In this document: positions 1-11,173 of the stretch, piece after piece
How positions within the stretch are numbered: the first letter of the stretch is position 1
How the letters are laid out: each line of letters begins with the position of its first letter
The notes under the pieces: model-generated
What the model saw: the letters and a program-made list of their open reading frames with translations, nothing else
What the model was told of the DNA's origin: nothing
Databases searched by the model: none
Assembly: GCF_014635085.1 (NCBI RefSeq)
Contig: NZ_BMCH01000007.1
Coordinates: forward strand, 62,001-126,000
Direction of reading: 5' to 3'
Length of the DNA: 64,000 bases
DNA from: Asaia siamensis
GTDB lineage: Bacteria; Pseudomonadota; Alphaproteobacteria; Acetobacterales; Acetobacteraceae
Program-made: the position numbers and the translations under genes

Positions 1-16
1 GCGTGTTATGACGGCG

Positions 17-57
17 CCCTGTCTGGTCATGATCCGATGATCATTGACCAGACAGGG
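17..57 (-). terminator. Long hairpin downstream of etfA
   Basis: Positions 17-29 and 45-57 form a perfect 13-bp inverted repeat (arm CCCTGTCTGGTCA) around a 15-base loop that can itself pair. It starts 8 bases after the etfA stop codon. There is no T-run on the minus strand, so it may stabilise the 3' end or act as a weak terminator. Confidence 0.5.
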
Positions 58-64
58 GCCTGAC

Positions 65-982
65 TCAGGCGCCGAGTTCGGCCTTGAGTTGAGGCAGCAC
101 CTCGAAGAGATCGCCAACAAGACCATAATCGGCCACGCTGAAGATCGGGGCTTCGGGGTCCATGTTGACGGCTACGATCACGCGGCTGTCTTTCATGCCA
201 GCCAGATGCTGGATGGCACCCGACAGACCGACGGCGATATAGAGTTCCGGAGCCACGATCTTGCCGGTCTGGCCGACCTGCATTTCGTTCGGAGCAAATC
301 CGGCATCGACAGCAGCGCGCGACGCACCGATAGCGGCACCGAGCTTGTCAGCGACGGGTTCGAGCAGCTTGAAGTTGGCGGCGTCCTTCAGACCGCGCCC
401 ACCCGAAATCACCACGCGGGCGGATTCCAGTTCGGGACGATCGGAATGGGTCAGCTCGATGCCGACATACTCGGCATCAGGCACCTCGACAGCTGCCGAG
501 ATCGCCTCGACAGGAGCAGGCGCCGCATCGCTGAGGCTGGCAGCATCGAAATTGGCGTTACGCACCGTCAGCACCTTGATGGCGTCGCGCGAGCGCACCG
601 TCGACAGGGCACTACCGGCATAGATCGGACGCACAAACGTATTGGCGTCGATGATCTCGACCACTTCGGTGATCGGCTGGACATCAAGCAGACCGGCCAC
701 GCGAGGCAGTACGTTCTTGCCATAGGCGGTCGCGGCGGAAACGATATGATCGTAGTCCGAAGCGCGATCGGCGATCAGCGCTGCAATGCTCTCGGCCAGA
801 TGCGGGGTGGAGTCAGCATGAAGAACGCGGGTGACCCCCTCGATCCTTGCCGCTTCCTGAGCCCCATGGGCGCCAATCAGCAGGACATCGACAGCGCCGA
901 AAGCGCGGGCGGCAGCAACAGCGGAAAGGCTGGCCTTCTTGATGGCGGCGCCTTCGGCTTCGATCAGAACCAGAGTAGTCAT
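65..982 (-). CDS. etfA: Electron transfer flavoprotein, alpha subunit
   Basis: This 305-aa protein is the FAD-binding subunit of the soluble ETF heterodimer. ETF takes electrons from acyl-CoA and other flavin dehydrogenases and passes them to ETF-ubiquinone oxidoreductase. The C-terminal FAD-binding half is clear: an ISGGRG motif near residue 190, then [19 protein letters not shown] near residue 240. Length is normal for the family. It starts two bases after the etfB stop, so the two are surely co-transcribed, and ETF-QO lies just upstream on the same strand, completing the electron path to quinone. A hairpin follows the stop codon. Confidence 0.96.
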   Translation of the reverse strand: MTTLVLIEAEGAAIKKASLSAVAAARAFGAVDVLLIGAHGAQEAARIEGVTRVLHADSTPHLAESIAALIADRASDYDHIVSAATAYGKNVLPRVAGLLDVQPITEVVEIIDANTFVRPIYAGSALSTVRSRDAIKVLTVRNANFDAASLSDAAPAPVEAISAAVEVPDAEYVGIELTHSDRPELESARVVISGGRGLKDAANFKLLEPVADKLGAAIGASRAAVDAGFAPNEMQVGQTGKIVAPELYIAVGLSGAIQHLAGMKDSRVIVAVNMDPEAPIFSVADYGLVGDLFEVLPQLKAELGA

Positions 983-984
983 GC

Positions 985-1734
985 TCAGATCACCTTTGCT
1001 TCGTCACGCAGCTTGCCGACCAGTTCGGCAACGCTCGACACCTTGATGCCTGCCTGACGCACCGGCGGTTCGACCACACTCACGACTTCGAGGCGCGGCG
1101 CGATATCCACGCCCAGCGTATCGGCAGCAATGGTTTCGAGCGGCTTCTTCTTTGCCTTCATGATGTTCGGCATGGTGGCGTAGCGCGGCTCGTTGAGACG
1201 CAGATCGGTCGTGACAACGGCAGGCAGGGCCAGACGCACGGTCTCGAGACCGCCATCGGCCTCGCGCACCACGGTGATGCGGCCATCTTCAACAGCAACC
1301 GAGCTGGCAAAGGTGCCCTGCGGCCAGTTAAGGCGTGCTGCCAGAATCTGGCCTGTCGCATTCATGTCGTCGTCGATGGCCTGCTTGCCCATGACGACCA
1401 GACCGGGGTTTTCGCGGTCGATGATCACCTTGAGCAGCTTGGCAACAGCCAGCGGTTCGAGATCGGCATCGGTCTGCACCAGGATGCCACGATCGGCGCC
1501 CATGGCCATGGCGGTGCGCAGCACCGGCTGGGCTTCTGCCACGCCGATGGTCACAACCACGATTTCAGAGGCAGCGCCTTTTTCGCGAAGGCGGACGGCC
1601 TCCTCGACAGCAATTTCATCGAAGGGATTCATTGACATCTTCACGCCCTGCGTGTCGACGCCGCTGTTATCGGCCTTCACGCGGGGCTTGATGTTGTAAT
1701 CAACCACCCGCTTGACCGGGACCACTATCTTCAT
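985..1734 (-). CDS. etfB: Electron transfer flavoprotein, beta subunit
   Basis: The 249-aa AMP-binding beta subunit of ETF begins [14 protein letters not shown], the normal family N-terminus. I chose the ATG at 1734 because a GAGGAACAG ribosome-binding site lies directly upstream; a further 13 in-frame codons exist upstream but do not resemble the family. Conserved stretches include [19 protein letters not shown] near residue 35 and [15 protein letters not shown] near residue 110. It lies between the ETF-QO gene (58 bases upstream) and etfA (2 bases downstream), so the three form one operon. Confidence 0.96.
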   Translation of the reverse strand: MKIVVPVKRVVDYNIKPRVKADNSGVDTQGVKMSMNPFDEIAVEEAVRLREKGAASEIVVVTIGVAEAQPVLRTAMAMGADRGILVQTDADLEPLAVAKLLKVIIDRENPGLVVMGKQAIDDDMNATGQILAARLNWPQGTFASSVAVEDGRITVVREADGGLETVRLALPAVVTTDLRLNEPRYATMPNIMKAKKKPLETIAADTLGVDIAPRLEVVSVVEPPVRQAGIKVSSVAELVGKLRDEAKVI

Positions 1735-1792
1735 CTGTTCCTCGCCGATCCTGGAAATCTCGACTGGGTTCATACCCTATTGCGAATCAAAA

Positions 1793-3436
1793 TCACATAC
1801 CGACCGGATAATTCGGGCCGCCTGCCCCTTCGGGCACGCACCAGTCGATATTCTGTGTCGGGTCCTTTATGTCGCAGGTCTTGCAGTGCACGCAGTTCTG
1901 CGCGTTGATCTGCAGGCGCATAGTGCTGTTCTCTTCCAGCGCCTCATAGACACCGGCAGGGCAATAGCGGCTTTCAGGCGAGCGGAAGATATTCCAGTTG
2001 ACCGGCAGCCATTTCGACGGGTCGCGCAGCTTCAGATGGATCGGCTGATCTTCTTCATGATTGGTGCCCGACAGGAATACGGACGAAGTCAGGTCAAAGG
2101 TCAGCGTGCCATCGGGCTTCGGATAGGCGATGGGCTTGCACTGATCGGCAGGCTTGAGCGCCTCATGATCCGTATGACGGAAATGCAGCGTCCATGGCGC
2201 GCGCCCACGGAAGATCAGGCTGTCGATTCCGGCATAGAGCGCGCCAAGGCGGTTGCCCCAAAGGGCAAAGGCAGGGCGCACATTGCGGGCCTCGAACAGT
2301 TCCTTGAACAGCCATGAGCTCTTGAAGCGGCGTGTATAGCTGGTCGCCTCGCAGGGGCCCTCATGACCGAGAGCTTCAGCCACGGCTTCGGCGGCCAGCA
2401 TGCCCGATTTCATGGCGGTATGGGTGCCCTTGATCTTGGGCATGTTCAGGAAGCCTGCGGAATCACCCGCCAGCACGCCACCCGGGAAAGACAGGCGCGG
2501 CAGGGACTGGAAACCACCTTCTGACAGCGCTCGCGCACCATAGATCAGGCGGCGGCCCCCTTCGAGATGCTTCGCGAACTCAGGATGGGTCTTGAGGCGC
2601 TGCATCTCCTGAAACGGAGAGAGCCAAGTATTGCTGTAATCCAGCCCGGTGACGAAACCGTAGGAGACGAGGTTTTCGCCAAAATGATAGAGCCAGGCGC
2701 CGCCATAGGTGCCGTCATCCATGGGCCAGCCAAAGCTGTGCTGCACAAAGCCAGGTTTGTGCTTCTCGGCTGGAATTTCCCAGACTTCCTTGATGCCGAG
2801 GCCATAGGTCTGCGGATCGACCCCCTGACGCAGATTGAACTGCTTCATCACACGCTGGCTGATCGAGCCGCGCACGCCTTCGGTAAGGATGGTCTGTCTG
2901 GCGCGCAGGATCATGCCCGGGGCGAAATTCGGCCCCTGTTCACCCTCACGGTTCACACCCATATCGCCTGTAATGATACCGCACAGGCGGCCGTCTTCAA
3001 TAAAGGGTTCGGCAGCCGCAAAGCCGGGATAGATCTCGACGCCCAGTTCTTCAGCCTGCGCCCCGAGCCAGCGGCAGACCTCGCCCAGCGACACGACATA
3101 ATTGCCGTGATTGGCCATGGCGGGCATGAGCTTGTCGATGAACGGGATAGAGAAGCCGCGCTTTCCGGTCAGGAAAAGTACCTTCTCTTCCGTCACCGGG
3201 GTTTTCAGCGGTGCGCCGCGTTCCTGCCAGTCGGGAAACAGCTCGGCCAGAGCGCGCGGTTCGATCACGGCACCCGAGACGATATGCGCGCCGATCTCGC
3301 TGCCTTTTTCAACCAGACAGACCGTGGCCTCAGGCATGAGCTGACGCAGGCGGATCGCAGCGGAGAGCCCGGCAGGGCCGCCGCCGACGATGACCACGTC
3401 GAATTCCATTTCCTCGCGTTCGATTTGCGTGCTCAT
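1793..3436 (-). CDS. Electron transfer flavoprotein-ubiquinone oxidoreductase
   Basis: ETF-QO (547 aa) is a membrane-associated FAD and 4Fe-4S enzyme that oxidises reduced ETF and reduces ubiquinone. The N-terminal dinucleotide-binding motif GGGPAG is at residues 18-23. The ferredoxin-like C-terminus has cluster cysteines C515, C518, C521 and C533. I chose the ATG at 3436 (MSTQIEREEMEFDVVIVGGG): 71 further in-frame codons upstream overlap trmB and do not look like the family. It starts 25 bases after the trmB stop and is followed by etfB and etfA. Confidence 0.95.
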   Translation of the reverse strand: MSTQIEREEMEFDVVIVGGGPAGLSAAIRLRQLMPEATVCLVEKGSEIGAHIVSGAVIEPRALAELFPDWQERGAPLKTPVTEEKVLFLTGKRGFSIPFIDKLMPAMANHGNYVVSLGEVCRWLGAQAEELGVEIYPGFAAAEPFIEDGRLCGIITGDMGVNREGEQGPNFAPGMILRARQTILTEGVRGSISQRVMKQFNLRQGVDPQTYGLGIKEVWEIPAEKHKPGFVQHSFGWPMDDGTYGGAWLYHFGENLVSYGFVTGLDYSNTWLSPFQEMQRLKTHPEFAKHLEGGRRLIYGARALSEGGFQSLPRLSFPGGVLAGDSAGFLNMPKIKGTHTAMKSGMLAAEAVAEALGHEGPCEATSYTRRFKSSWLFKELFEARNVRPAFALWGNRLGALYAGIDSLIFRGRAPWTLHFRHTDHEALKPADQCKPIAYPKPDGTLTFDLTSSVFLSGTNHEEDQPIHLKLRDPSKWLPVNWNIFRSPESRYCPAGVYEALEENSTMRLQINAQNCVHCKTCDIKDPTQNIDWCVPEGAGGPNYPVGM

Positions 3437-3461
3437 ACGGGTGTTCCGATCAGTCTCGGTG

Positions 3462-4175
3462 TCAGGCACCGCGACGCGTGAACGTCCAGTAGAACGGCAC
3501 GCGGCCTTCGCGGTAGGCCTTGGCTTCATAGCGTGTGGGCGACCAGCCTTCGGGGCGCTCGCCTTGTGCGGGCGGGGGCGCGTCGAAAAGATCCTGCGCA
3601 CCCATGATCTCGAAAACCCAGTCCTGATAGACAGGGTGATCGCTGGCAACGCGCCAGATGGCTCCGGGCTTCAGCAGGCGGGCCAGTTCGCGAATATTCT
3701 CCGGGTGGATGAAACGTCGCTTGGCATGACGTGCCTTGGGCCACGGATCGGGGAACATCAGATAGGCGCGATCAAGGCAGCAATCGGGCAGGGATTTCAG
3801 AAGCTGACGCGCATCATCGGGCCAGATACGGAAATGATCCGGCGGCGTGATGCTGTCTTCTTCCCCTTCCGGCACGATGCGGGACATGAGGGAGCAGAGC
3901 CCGTTTTCGAAAACTTCAGCAGCGATGTAACCAACATCGGGGTTACGTTGCGCCTGGTCGAGCGCATGCTCGCCCCCGCCAAAACCGATTTCGAGCCAGA
4001 CTGAATCGACCGGCGCGCCGGTGAAGGCGGCTTTCGGATCTGTGGCCTGTTCGGGGTTCAGGCGGAGCCGTGGCAGCGCTTCATCGAGAAGACGCTGCTG
4101 GCGGGCGCGCAGCGGGTGCCCGCGCTGGCGGCCGTAAAGCCGCTCAGGTTGGGACTTGAGAGAAGTGTCAGACAG
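3462..4175 (-). CDS. trmB: tRNA (guanine-N7-)-methyltransferase TrmB, apparent CTG start
   Basis: TrmB makes m7G46 in tRNA using SAM. Family features are clear: LYGRQRGHPLRARQQRLL near the N-terminus, the SAM-binding motif EIGFGGGEH (residues 62-70), MFPDPWPKARHAKRRF in the middle and RYEAKAYREGR near the end. The first in-frame ATG (3887) would remove the SAM-binding site, and there is no in-frame ATG, GTG or TTG between it and the metK stop. The best start is CTG at 4175: seven bases upstream is GAGG, formed at the metK stop codon, and the product is 237 aa, normal for TrmB. A sequencing error remains possible. Confidence 0.9.
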   Translation of the reverse strand: MSDTSLKSQPERLYGRQRGHPLRARQQRLLDEALPRLRLNPEQATDPKAAFTGAPVDSVWLEIGFGGGEHALDQAQRNPDVGYIAAEVFENGLCSLMSRIVPEGEEDSITPPDHFRIWPDDARQLLKSLPDCCLDRAYLMFPDPWPKARHAKRRFIHPENIRELARLLKPGAIWRVASDHPVYQDWVFEIMGAQDLFDAPPPAQGERPEGWSPTRYEAKAYREGRVPFYWTFTRRGA

Positions 4176-4184
4176 TTGGGGACC

Positions 4185-5372
4185 TCAGCGGTTGAGGGCA
4201 CCGTGCAGCGAGCTGACCAGATCGGTCTGCTCCCAGGTGAAGTTGTCCAGCACCGGATCAGGCACGCGACCAAAGTGGCCGTAAGCCGAGGTCGGCACAT
4301 AGATCGGACGGTTGAGGCGCAGATGCTTGCGGATACCGCGCGGCGACAGATCGACCATTTCGTTCAGCAGCTTGCCGAGACGGGCTTCGTCGATGTCCTT
4401 GCCCGTGCCGTCGAGGTCGACATAGACCGAAAGCGGCTTGGACACGCCAATGGCGTAGCTCAGCTGGATGGTGCAGCGATCGGCCAGACCGGCAGCGACC
4501 ACGTTCTTGGCCAGATAGCGCGCGGCATAGGCAGCCGAACGGTCAACCTTGGTGGGGTCCTTGCCAGAGAAAGCACCGCCGCCATGGGGGGCTGCACCGC
4601 CATAGGTGTCGACGATGATCTTGCGACCCGTCAGGCCAGCATCGCCATCGGGACCACCGATCACGAAGTTACCCGTCGGATTAACGTAGAATTCTTCTTC
4701 CGGGCACATCCAGCCTTCCGGCAGGGTCTCGCGTACCACTTCGCGGAGCATTTCGCGAATGGTGTTCTGACGCATGCCTTCGATATGCTGCGTCGAGATC
4801 ACGACCGAGGTCGCACCGACAGGCTTGCCATCGACATAGCGCAGCGTGACCTGGCTCTTGGCATCCGGCAGGAGGCCGACGCCCAGAGCATGGCCGCTCT
4901 TGCGGTAGTCACGAACCTTCTCGAGGATCGACTGAGCGTAGTAGAGCGGGGCCGGCATCAGGTGCTCGGTCTCGCGGGTGGCGAAGCCGAACATGATGCC
5001 CTGGTCGCCTGCGCCCTCATCCTTTTCGCCAGCGCTATCGACGCCAACAGCGATGTCGGCGGACTGCGCGTGGAGCAGCGAGGTGATTTCGGCGTTCTTC
5101 CAGGAGAAACCTTCCTGATCGTAACCGATATCCTTGATGGCGTGACGCGCACGCTCGATCAGCAGCTCGCTGGTGACCGAGGCAGGGCCACGGACTTCAC
5201 CGGCCAGAACGACGCGGTTGGTCGTGCAGAGGGTTTCGCACGCAACGCGGGCTTCCGGGTCTGCCTCGAGATAAGCGTCCAGAACGGTATCGCTAATCCG
5301 GTCAGAGACCTTGTCCGGATGACCTTCAGAAACGGATTCCGATGTGAAGAGAAATTCGCCGTAGTTACGCAC
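4185..5372 (-). CDS. metK: S-adenosylmethionine synthetase
   Basis: MetK makes SAM from methionine and ATP. The 395-aa product has the usual length and signature motifs: GHPDK at residues 17-21, [10 protein letters not shown] near 122-131 and the P-loop-like [16 protein letters not shown] near 268-283. The start codon is GTG with GAGG upstream. trmB, a SAM user, begins within 10 bases of its stop, and other SAM-cycle genes (ahcY, speD, speE) occur elsewhere in the window. About 145 bases separate it from dapB upstream, enough for its own promoter, but I could not identify one with certainty. Confidence 0.97.
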   Translation of the reverse strand: MRNYGEFLFTSESVSEGHPDKVSDRISDTVLDAYLEADPEARVACETLCTTNRVVLAGEVRGPASVTSELLIERARHAIKDIGYDQEGFSWKNAEITSLLHAQSADIAVGVDSAGEKDEGAGDQGIMFGFATRETEHLMPAPLYYAQSILEKVRDYRKSGHALGVGLLPDAKSQVTLRYVDGKPVGATSVVISTQHIEGMRQNTIREMLREVVRETLPEGWMCPEEEFYVNPTGNFVIGGPDGDAGLTGRKIIVDTYGGAAPHGGGAFSGKDPTKVDRSAAYAARYLAKNVVAAGLADRCTIQLSYAIGVSKPLSVYVDLDGTGKDIDEARLGKLLNEMVDLSPRGIRKHLRLNRPIYVPTSAYGHFGRVPDPVLDNFTWEQTDLVSSLHGALNR

Positions 5373-5517
5373 TCAGGGACCTCGCAGGGAATGAGTGAAA
5401 GAAAAGCAGCGGACGCGCGACAGCCTGCGCCCGTACCGCAAGAGAGGGCTGTCCTTAGAGGCATAAAGCCGCAAGGGTCAAGCGTTTGTTATGTTTCACC
5501 AAGGAAATCGGGGCGTT

Positions 5518-6261
5518 TCAGGCGCCGAATATTTCCGTCATGCCGTAGAGCCCCGCCGGTTTACCTGCCAGCCATCGCGCGGCCTTGACGGCGCCCTGAG
5601 CAAAGACGCGGCGATCGAAGGCCCGGTGGGACAGCGTGATCTGCTCGGTTCCCGAAGTCAGGATCAGGCTGTGCTCCCCCACGATCTGGCCAGCACGCAG
5701 AGAGGCGAAGCCGATCGCACCGTCGCCGCGCAGCCCCGAACGGTCTGTCTCGATGACATCGGCCAGAGCCACCTTTCGGCCTTCTGCAAACTGCTCGCCA
5801 ATGGCGAGGGCCGTGCCCGAGGGCGCATCGCGCTTCTGACGATGATGTGTCTCGAGAATTTCCGCGTCATATTCATCAGCAGGGAGTTTGGCGCCGAGCT
5901 GACGGGCCAGATCGAGCAGCATGGTCAGGCCCGGAGCAAAATTTGCTGCCCGCAAAACCGGAATCTGCCTTGAGGCGCAGATGATGGCCTCTTCCTGTTC
6001 GGCGTTGAATCCTGTCGTGCCGATCACCCAGGCGCAGCGCGCCTGAGCAAAGGCTTCGGCATTGGCGCAGGTCGCCTCGGGGCTGCTTACGTCAATCACC
6101 ACATCGCTGCACCCTGCCAGACGGGCAGGGTCGGTCACGATATGGCGCAATGCGTCGGGTTTGCGGGCCAGCCCGCCAGAAAGATGGAGTTGTGCCCCCA
6201 CCACTTCCTCGGCGCAAAGTGCGCCAAGGCGCCCCGTAATGCCTGCAATCCCGATACGCAT
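5518..6261 (-). CDS. dapB: 4-hydroxy-tetrahydrodipicolinate reductase
   Basis: DapB catalyses the NAD(P)H-dependent reduction step of the diaminopimelate/lysine pathway. The 247-aa protein has the N-terminal nucleotide-binding motif GIAGITGRLG at residues 4-13, GTTGF near residue 82, and the substrate-binding signature ETHHRQKRDAPSGTA near residue 135. It starts five bases after the dnaJ stop, so it is probably co-transcribed with dnaK-dnaJ. Confidence 0.95.
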   Translation of the reverse strand: MRIGIAGITGRLGALCAEEVVGAQLHLSGGLARKPDALRHIVTDPARLAGCSDVVIDVSSPEATCANAEAFAQARCAWVIGTTGFNAEQEEAIICASRQIPVLRAANFAPGLTMLLDLARQLGAKLPADEYDAEILETHHRQKRDAPSGTALAIGEQFAEGRKVALADVIETDRSGLRGDGAIGFASLRAGQIVGEHSLILTSGTEQITLSHRAFDRRVFAQGAVKAARWLAGKPAGLYGMTEIFGA

Positions 6262-6266
6262 CGTCT

Positions 6267-7409
6267 TTACTTCCCTTCGAAGAAATCCCGGACCTTGGCG
6301 AAGAACCCCGTATGTTCGGGATTGGCCTTTTCCTGATCCTGGGTTTCGCCGGCTTCGGCCTCGAACTCTTCAAGCAGTTCCTTCTGGCGCGGGCTGAGCT
6401 GGTGCGGTGTTTCGACAGCCACCTGGATGTACATGTCACCGCGTGCGCTCGAGCGCAGCACCGAGAAACCCTTGCCACGCAGACGGAAATTCTCGCCGGT
6501 CTGTGTCCCTGCGGGAATCTTCACCTTGGCGCGGCTGCCATCGATGACCGGCACCTCGATCTCGGTGCCGAGTGCGGCCTGTGTCATGCGCAGGGGCACG
6601 CGGCAGTAGATATTGGCCCCGTCACGCTGGAAGATGTCGCTGCCTCCCACCGAGACATGCACATAGAGATCGCCGGGCTGCACATTGCTGCCTCCGGCCT
6701 CACCCTCACCCGTGAGACGGATGCGTGTGCCGTCTTCCACACCGGCCGGAATGGCGATGTCGAGCGTGCGTGTTTTCTCGGTCGTGCCAGCGCCACGGCA
6801 GCTCTTGCACGGATTGCGCACGACCTTGCCCGAACCATGGCAGGTCGGGCAGGGGCGCTCGACCAGAAAGAAGCCCTGCTGCGCCCGCACGGCGCCGGCA
6901 CCGTGACAGGTGGGGCAGGTGGTGTCACCGGCATTGCTGTCTGCCGAGCCCGAGCCATGGCAGCTTTCGCAGGTGACGCGTGTGCGGATCTCGACCGGCT
7001 TCTTGACGCCCGCATAGGCCTCACTCAGCGTGATCTCGACCTGCACCTGAATGTCGTTGCCCGTGCGACGGCGACCGCCACCACGACGCCCCCCCATCAT
7101 GTCGCCGAACATCTCGAAGATATCGTCGAGGCCACCGCCACCGAAACCGCCAAAGCCGCCACCGCCGCCCATGCCGCCATTCTCGAACGCAGCATGGCCG
7201 AAGCGATCATAGGCAGCGCGCTTCTGCTCATCCTTCAGGACGTCATAGGCCTCGTTGATTTCCTTGAACTTGTGTTCGGCTGTCTCGTCACCCGGGTTAC
7301 GATCGGGGTGATAGCGCATGGCCTGCTTGCGATAGGCCTTTTTCAGCTCATCGGCGGTCGCTGTGCGCGTGACTTCAAGAACGGCGTAAAAATCGATTTT
7401 GGTGGCCAT
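6267..7409 (-). CDS. dnaJ: Molecular chaperone DnaJ
   Basis: Type I Hsp40 co-chaperone (380 aa) that stimulates DnaK ATPase and delivers substrates. Domains in order: J domain with HPD (RYHPDRNPGDE) near residues 32-42; a Gly/Phe-rich linker; a zinc domain with four CxxCxGxG repeats (CESCHGSG, CPTCHGAG, CPTCHGSG, CKSCRGAG); and the C-terminal substrate-binding domain. It lies downstream of dnaK with a hairpin-rich 176-base gap between, and is followed closely by dapB. Confidence 0.97.
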   Translation of the reverse strand: MATKIDFYAVLEVTRTATADELKKAYRKQAMRYHPDRNPGDETAEHKFKEINEAYDVLKDEQKRAAYDRFGHAAFENGGMGGGGGFGGFGGGGLDDIFEMFGDMMGGRRGGGRRRTGNDIQVQVEITLSEAYAGVKKPVEIRTRVTCESCHGSGSADSNAGDTTCPTCHGAGAVRAQQGFFLVERPCPTCHGSGKVVRNPCKSCRGAGTTEKTRTLDIAIPAGVEDGTRIRLTGEGEAGGSNVQPGDLYVHVSVGGSDIFQRDGANIYCRVPLRMTQAALGTEIEVPVIDGSRAKVKIPAGTQTGENFRLRGKGFSVLRSSARGDMYIQVAVETPHQLSPRQKELLEEFEAEAGETQDQEKANPEHTGFFAKVRDFFEGK

Positions 7410-7503
7410 GGGAGTCCTCGTCAGGAGATCCAGGGGTCAAGGGGCGCCAGATCAGGCCTTGTCACCGCAATGACAAAGGCGGGGGTGATCAGAACGTCGA
7501 AAC

Positions 7504-7580
7504 GCCCGCCCCTCCCAAGGGAAGGACGGGCGCTGAAAGCGGGAAGCTTCCCGAGAAGGGGGCAGAGCCCCCCTCTGCGT
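7504..7580. repeat. Hairpin mosaic between dnaK and dnaJ (copy A)
   Basis: Three consecutive inverted repeats: GCCCG/CGGGC arms with an inner TCCC/GGGA at 7504-7531, the perfect palindrome CGGGAAGCTTCCCG at 7540-7553, and GGGGGC-aga-GCCCCC at 7558-7572. The last unit resembles units at 30826, 46862, 46955 and 62852. On dnaK-dnaJ mRNA it would fold between the two cistrons and could lower dnaJ expression relative to dnaK. Confidence 0.65.
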
Positions 7581-7585
7581 GGAAC

Positions 7586-9490
<1,905 letters not shown>

Positions 9491-9587
9491 ATTTCAGTCC
9501 TTTCAGCGGCGCTGTCCGGCCCAATCAGGCACCAGGCAACGCCCTTGTTTTCGTCTCCCTGCCTGGGCAGGGGCGGGTTACTCATAA

Positions 9588-9616
9588 AATCTAGGAGGCC
9601 TTGTTAAGGGTTTCAA
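9588..9616 (-). promoter_or_regulatory. Candidate promoter for dnaK
   Basis: On the minus strand, TTGAAA (9616-9611) and TAGATT (9593-9588) are separated by exactly 17 bases, a reasonable housekeeping-type promoter just past the grpE stop and about 100 bases before dnaK. TTGAAA can also be part of heat-shock sigma-32 -35 elements, but I see no matching sigma-32 -10 element. Confidence 0.45.
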
Positions 9617-9619
9617 CCC

Positions 9620-10192
9620 TCATTCTGCCGCTTTGTTTCCACCCTTGGCGACAACCACCATGGCAGGCTTCAGCAGACGGCCATGCAGCGTCCATGTGGG
9701 GGTCCATGCCTGCATCACCGTGCCGTCGGGATGCTCGTCGCTCGGCTGCTCGGCCATGGCCTGATGCAGATTGGCGTCGAACACCTCGCCGACCGGGTGC
9801 TGGCAGGTGATGCCATTGCGCTCGAGAATGCCGACAAAGGAGCGCTCGGTGCTTTCAAAGCCCTCGCGCAGCTTGCTGATCAGCCCGTCTTCGTTCTCGC
9901 CCTTGGCGGGAAGCGAGGCGAGGCCGCGCTGCAGGTTCTCGGCAGCTTCAACGACATCCTTGGCAAATTTCTGCACGGCATACTGGCGGGCATCTTCCAC
10001 CTCGCGCTTGGCGCGCGTGCGGTAGTTCTGCATCTCGGCCTCGGAGCGCATCCATTTGTCGCGGAATTCCTCGACCTGCGCCTCAAGCTCGGTAATGCGG
10101 GCTTCCGGGGTCTTGGCCTCGGTCTGTGCTTCTGCTGTCTCGGGGGTCGGGGTCTCGTTCTGCTCTTCGTGCAGCGCGTTTTCAGTCGTCAT
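9620..10192 (-). CDS. grpE: Nucleotide exchange factor GrpE
   Basis: GrpE (190 aa) releases ADP from DnaK. I chose the ATG at 10192 (MTTENALHEEQNE); the frame stays open far upstream, but that part is antisense to chvI and chvG. The protein has an acidic disordered N-terminus, a long coiled coil (near residues 30-90, FRDKWMRSEAEMQNYR), and the C-terminal beta domain with HPVGEVFDANLHQAM and the PTWTLHGRLLKPAMVVVAKG ending. dnaK follows after 129 bases. Confidence 0.95.
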   Translation of the reverse strand: MTTENALHEEQNETPTPETAEAQTEAKTPEARITELEAQVEEFRDKWMRSEAEMQNYRTRAKREVEDARQYAVQKFAKDVVEAAENLQRGLASLPAKGENEDGLISKLREGFESTERSFVGILERNGITCQHPVGEVFDANLHQAMAEQPSDEHPDGTVMQAWTPTWTLHGRLLKPAMVVVAKGGNKAAE

Positions 10193-10306
10193 CGTGGTCG
10201 CAACCTCGAAAATTCTGGCCCGGCAGGACCGGGCGTCATAGGGTCGGCTTCTGGCGTGCTCCCCCGCTTCGGGGCGAGTATGGCCGCAAGAAGCCACGAA
10301 AGACAC

Positions 10307-10334
10307 CGGTCGACCATCCCGGGATGTCCGACCG
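10307..10334. promoter_or_regulatory. 28-base imperfect palindrome between grpE and chvI
   Basis: The outer arms CGGTCG/CGACCG and the perfect inner core CATCCCGGGATG are separated by two mismatched bases on each side, giving a 28-base dyad. It sits in the divergent grpE/chvI gap and could be an operator for either gene or a hairpin in the grpE leader. No T-run follows on either strand. Confidence 0.4.
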
Positions 10335-10351
10335 TTTTCAGCTGCCCCGTC

Positions 10352-10380
10352 TTGGGCGCAGCCGCGTGGTAAGATATAGG
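10352..10380 (+). promoter_or_regulatory. Candidate promoter for chvI-chvG
   Basis: TTGGGC (10352-10357) and TATAGG (10375-10380) are 17 bases apart and lie about 75 bases before the chvI start. Both hexamers are imperfect, so this is only a plausible reading. Confidence 0.3.
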
Positions 10381-10453
10381 TGGCTGCCACAAGCCATATG
10401 CCAACCCCCCTGTTATTGGCAACAGGCAGAAATTGAAGGCGGATGCATCGCGC

Positions 10454-11167
10454 ATGGAGACGACAAAGCACACCATCGCCCTGGTGGATGACGATCGCAA
10501 TATTCTCACTTCGGTCCAAATGGCGCTCGAAGCTGAGGGGTTTGTCGTGCACACCTATACCGATGGCGAGGCCGCTCTGCAGGGGATTCAGGCGCGGCCG
10601 GTCAGCCTGGCGGTGCTCGATATCAAGATGCCGCGCATGGATGGCATGGAGCTGCTCCAGCGCCTGCGCGCGCGCTCGGCCCTGCCGGTCATTTTTCTCT
10701 CGTCCAAGGACGAGGAACTTGATCAGCTCATGGGGCTCCGCCTCGGTGCTGACGACTACATCACCAAGCCTTTCTCGCAGCGCCTGCTGCTGGAACGCAT
10801 TCGCGCCCTGTTGCGCCGTCAGGATGCCAGCCGCGCCGAGGGCAGTGGCGTCTCGACCGGTGGCGCCGCCATCGTACGTGGCAGTCTGACGCTGGATGAG
10901 ACGCGCCATCAATGCCTTTGGGCAGGTCAGGATATCATGCTGACCGTCACCGAGTTTCTGCTGGTCAAGGCGCTTGCCCTGCGCCCCGGCATGGTGAAAT
11001 CGCGCGATCAGCTGATCGATGCTGCCTATGGCGAGAACATCTATGTCGATGACCGCACGATCGACAGCCATATCAAGCGCGTGCGCAAGAAATTCAGGCA
11101 GATCGACGATAACTTCAATCAGATCGAGACGCTTTACGGCATAGGTTATCGTTACAAGGAAGACTGA
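10454..11167 (+). CDS. chvI: ChvI-type response regulator (OmpR family)
   Basis: This 237-aa DNA-binding response regulator pairs with the ChvG kinase encoded next. In alphaproteobacteria ChvGI governs responses to acid and envelope stress. The receiver domain has acidic residues VDDD (11-14), phosphoacceptor D56 in [13 protein letters not shown], and K105 in ADDYITKPF. The C-terminal winged helix contains [17 protein letters not shown] chose the ATG at 10454 ([14 protein letters not shown]); a TTG seven codons earlier is possible. It ends six bases before chvG. In other alphaproteobacteria the pair often neighbours hprK and phosphotransferase genes; here it stands alone beside the Hsp70 genes. 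Confidence 0.9.
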   Translation: METTKHTIALVDDDRNILTSVQMALEAEGFVVHTYTDGEAALQGIQARPVSLAVLDIKMPRMDGMELLQRLRARSALPVIFLSSKDEELDQLMGLRLGADDYITKPFSQRLLLERIRALLRRQDASRAEGSGVSTGGAAIVRGSLTLDETRHQCLWAGQDIMLTVTEFLLVKALALRPGMVKSRDQLIDAAYGENIYVDDRTIDSHIKRVRKKFRQIDDNFNQIETLYGIGYRYKED

Positions 11168-11173
11168 CCGGCC

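Noticed and set aside
5419-5453. GACAGCC/GGCTGTC hairpin in the metK leader as a SAM riboswitch
   Set aside because: The 21-base loop and surrounding sequence match none of the SAM riboswitch cores I know, and the best promoter-like pair would start transcription inside the hairpin.
9491-10453. CIRCE element or sigma-32 promoter for grpE/dnaK
   Set aside because: No TTAGCACTC-N9-GAGTGCTAA dyad and no convincing sigma-32 -10 element could be found.
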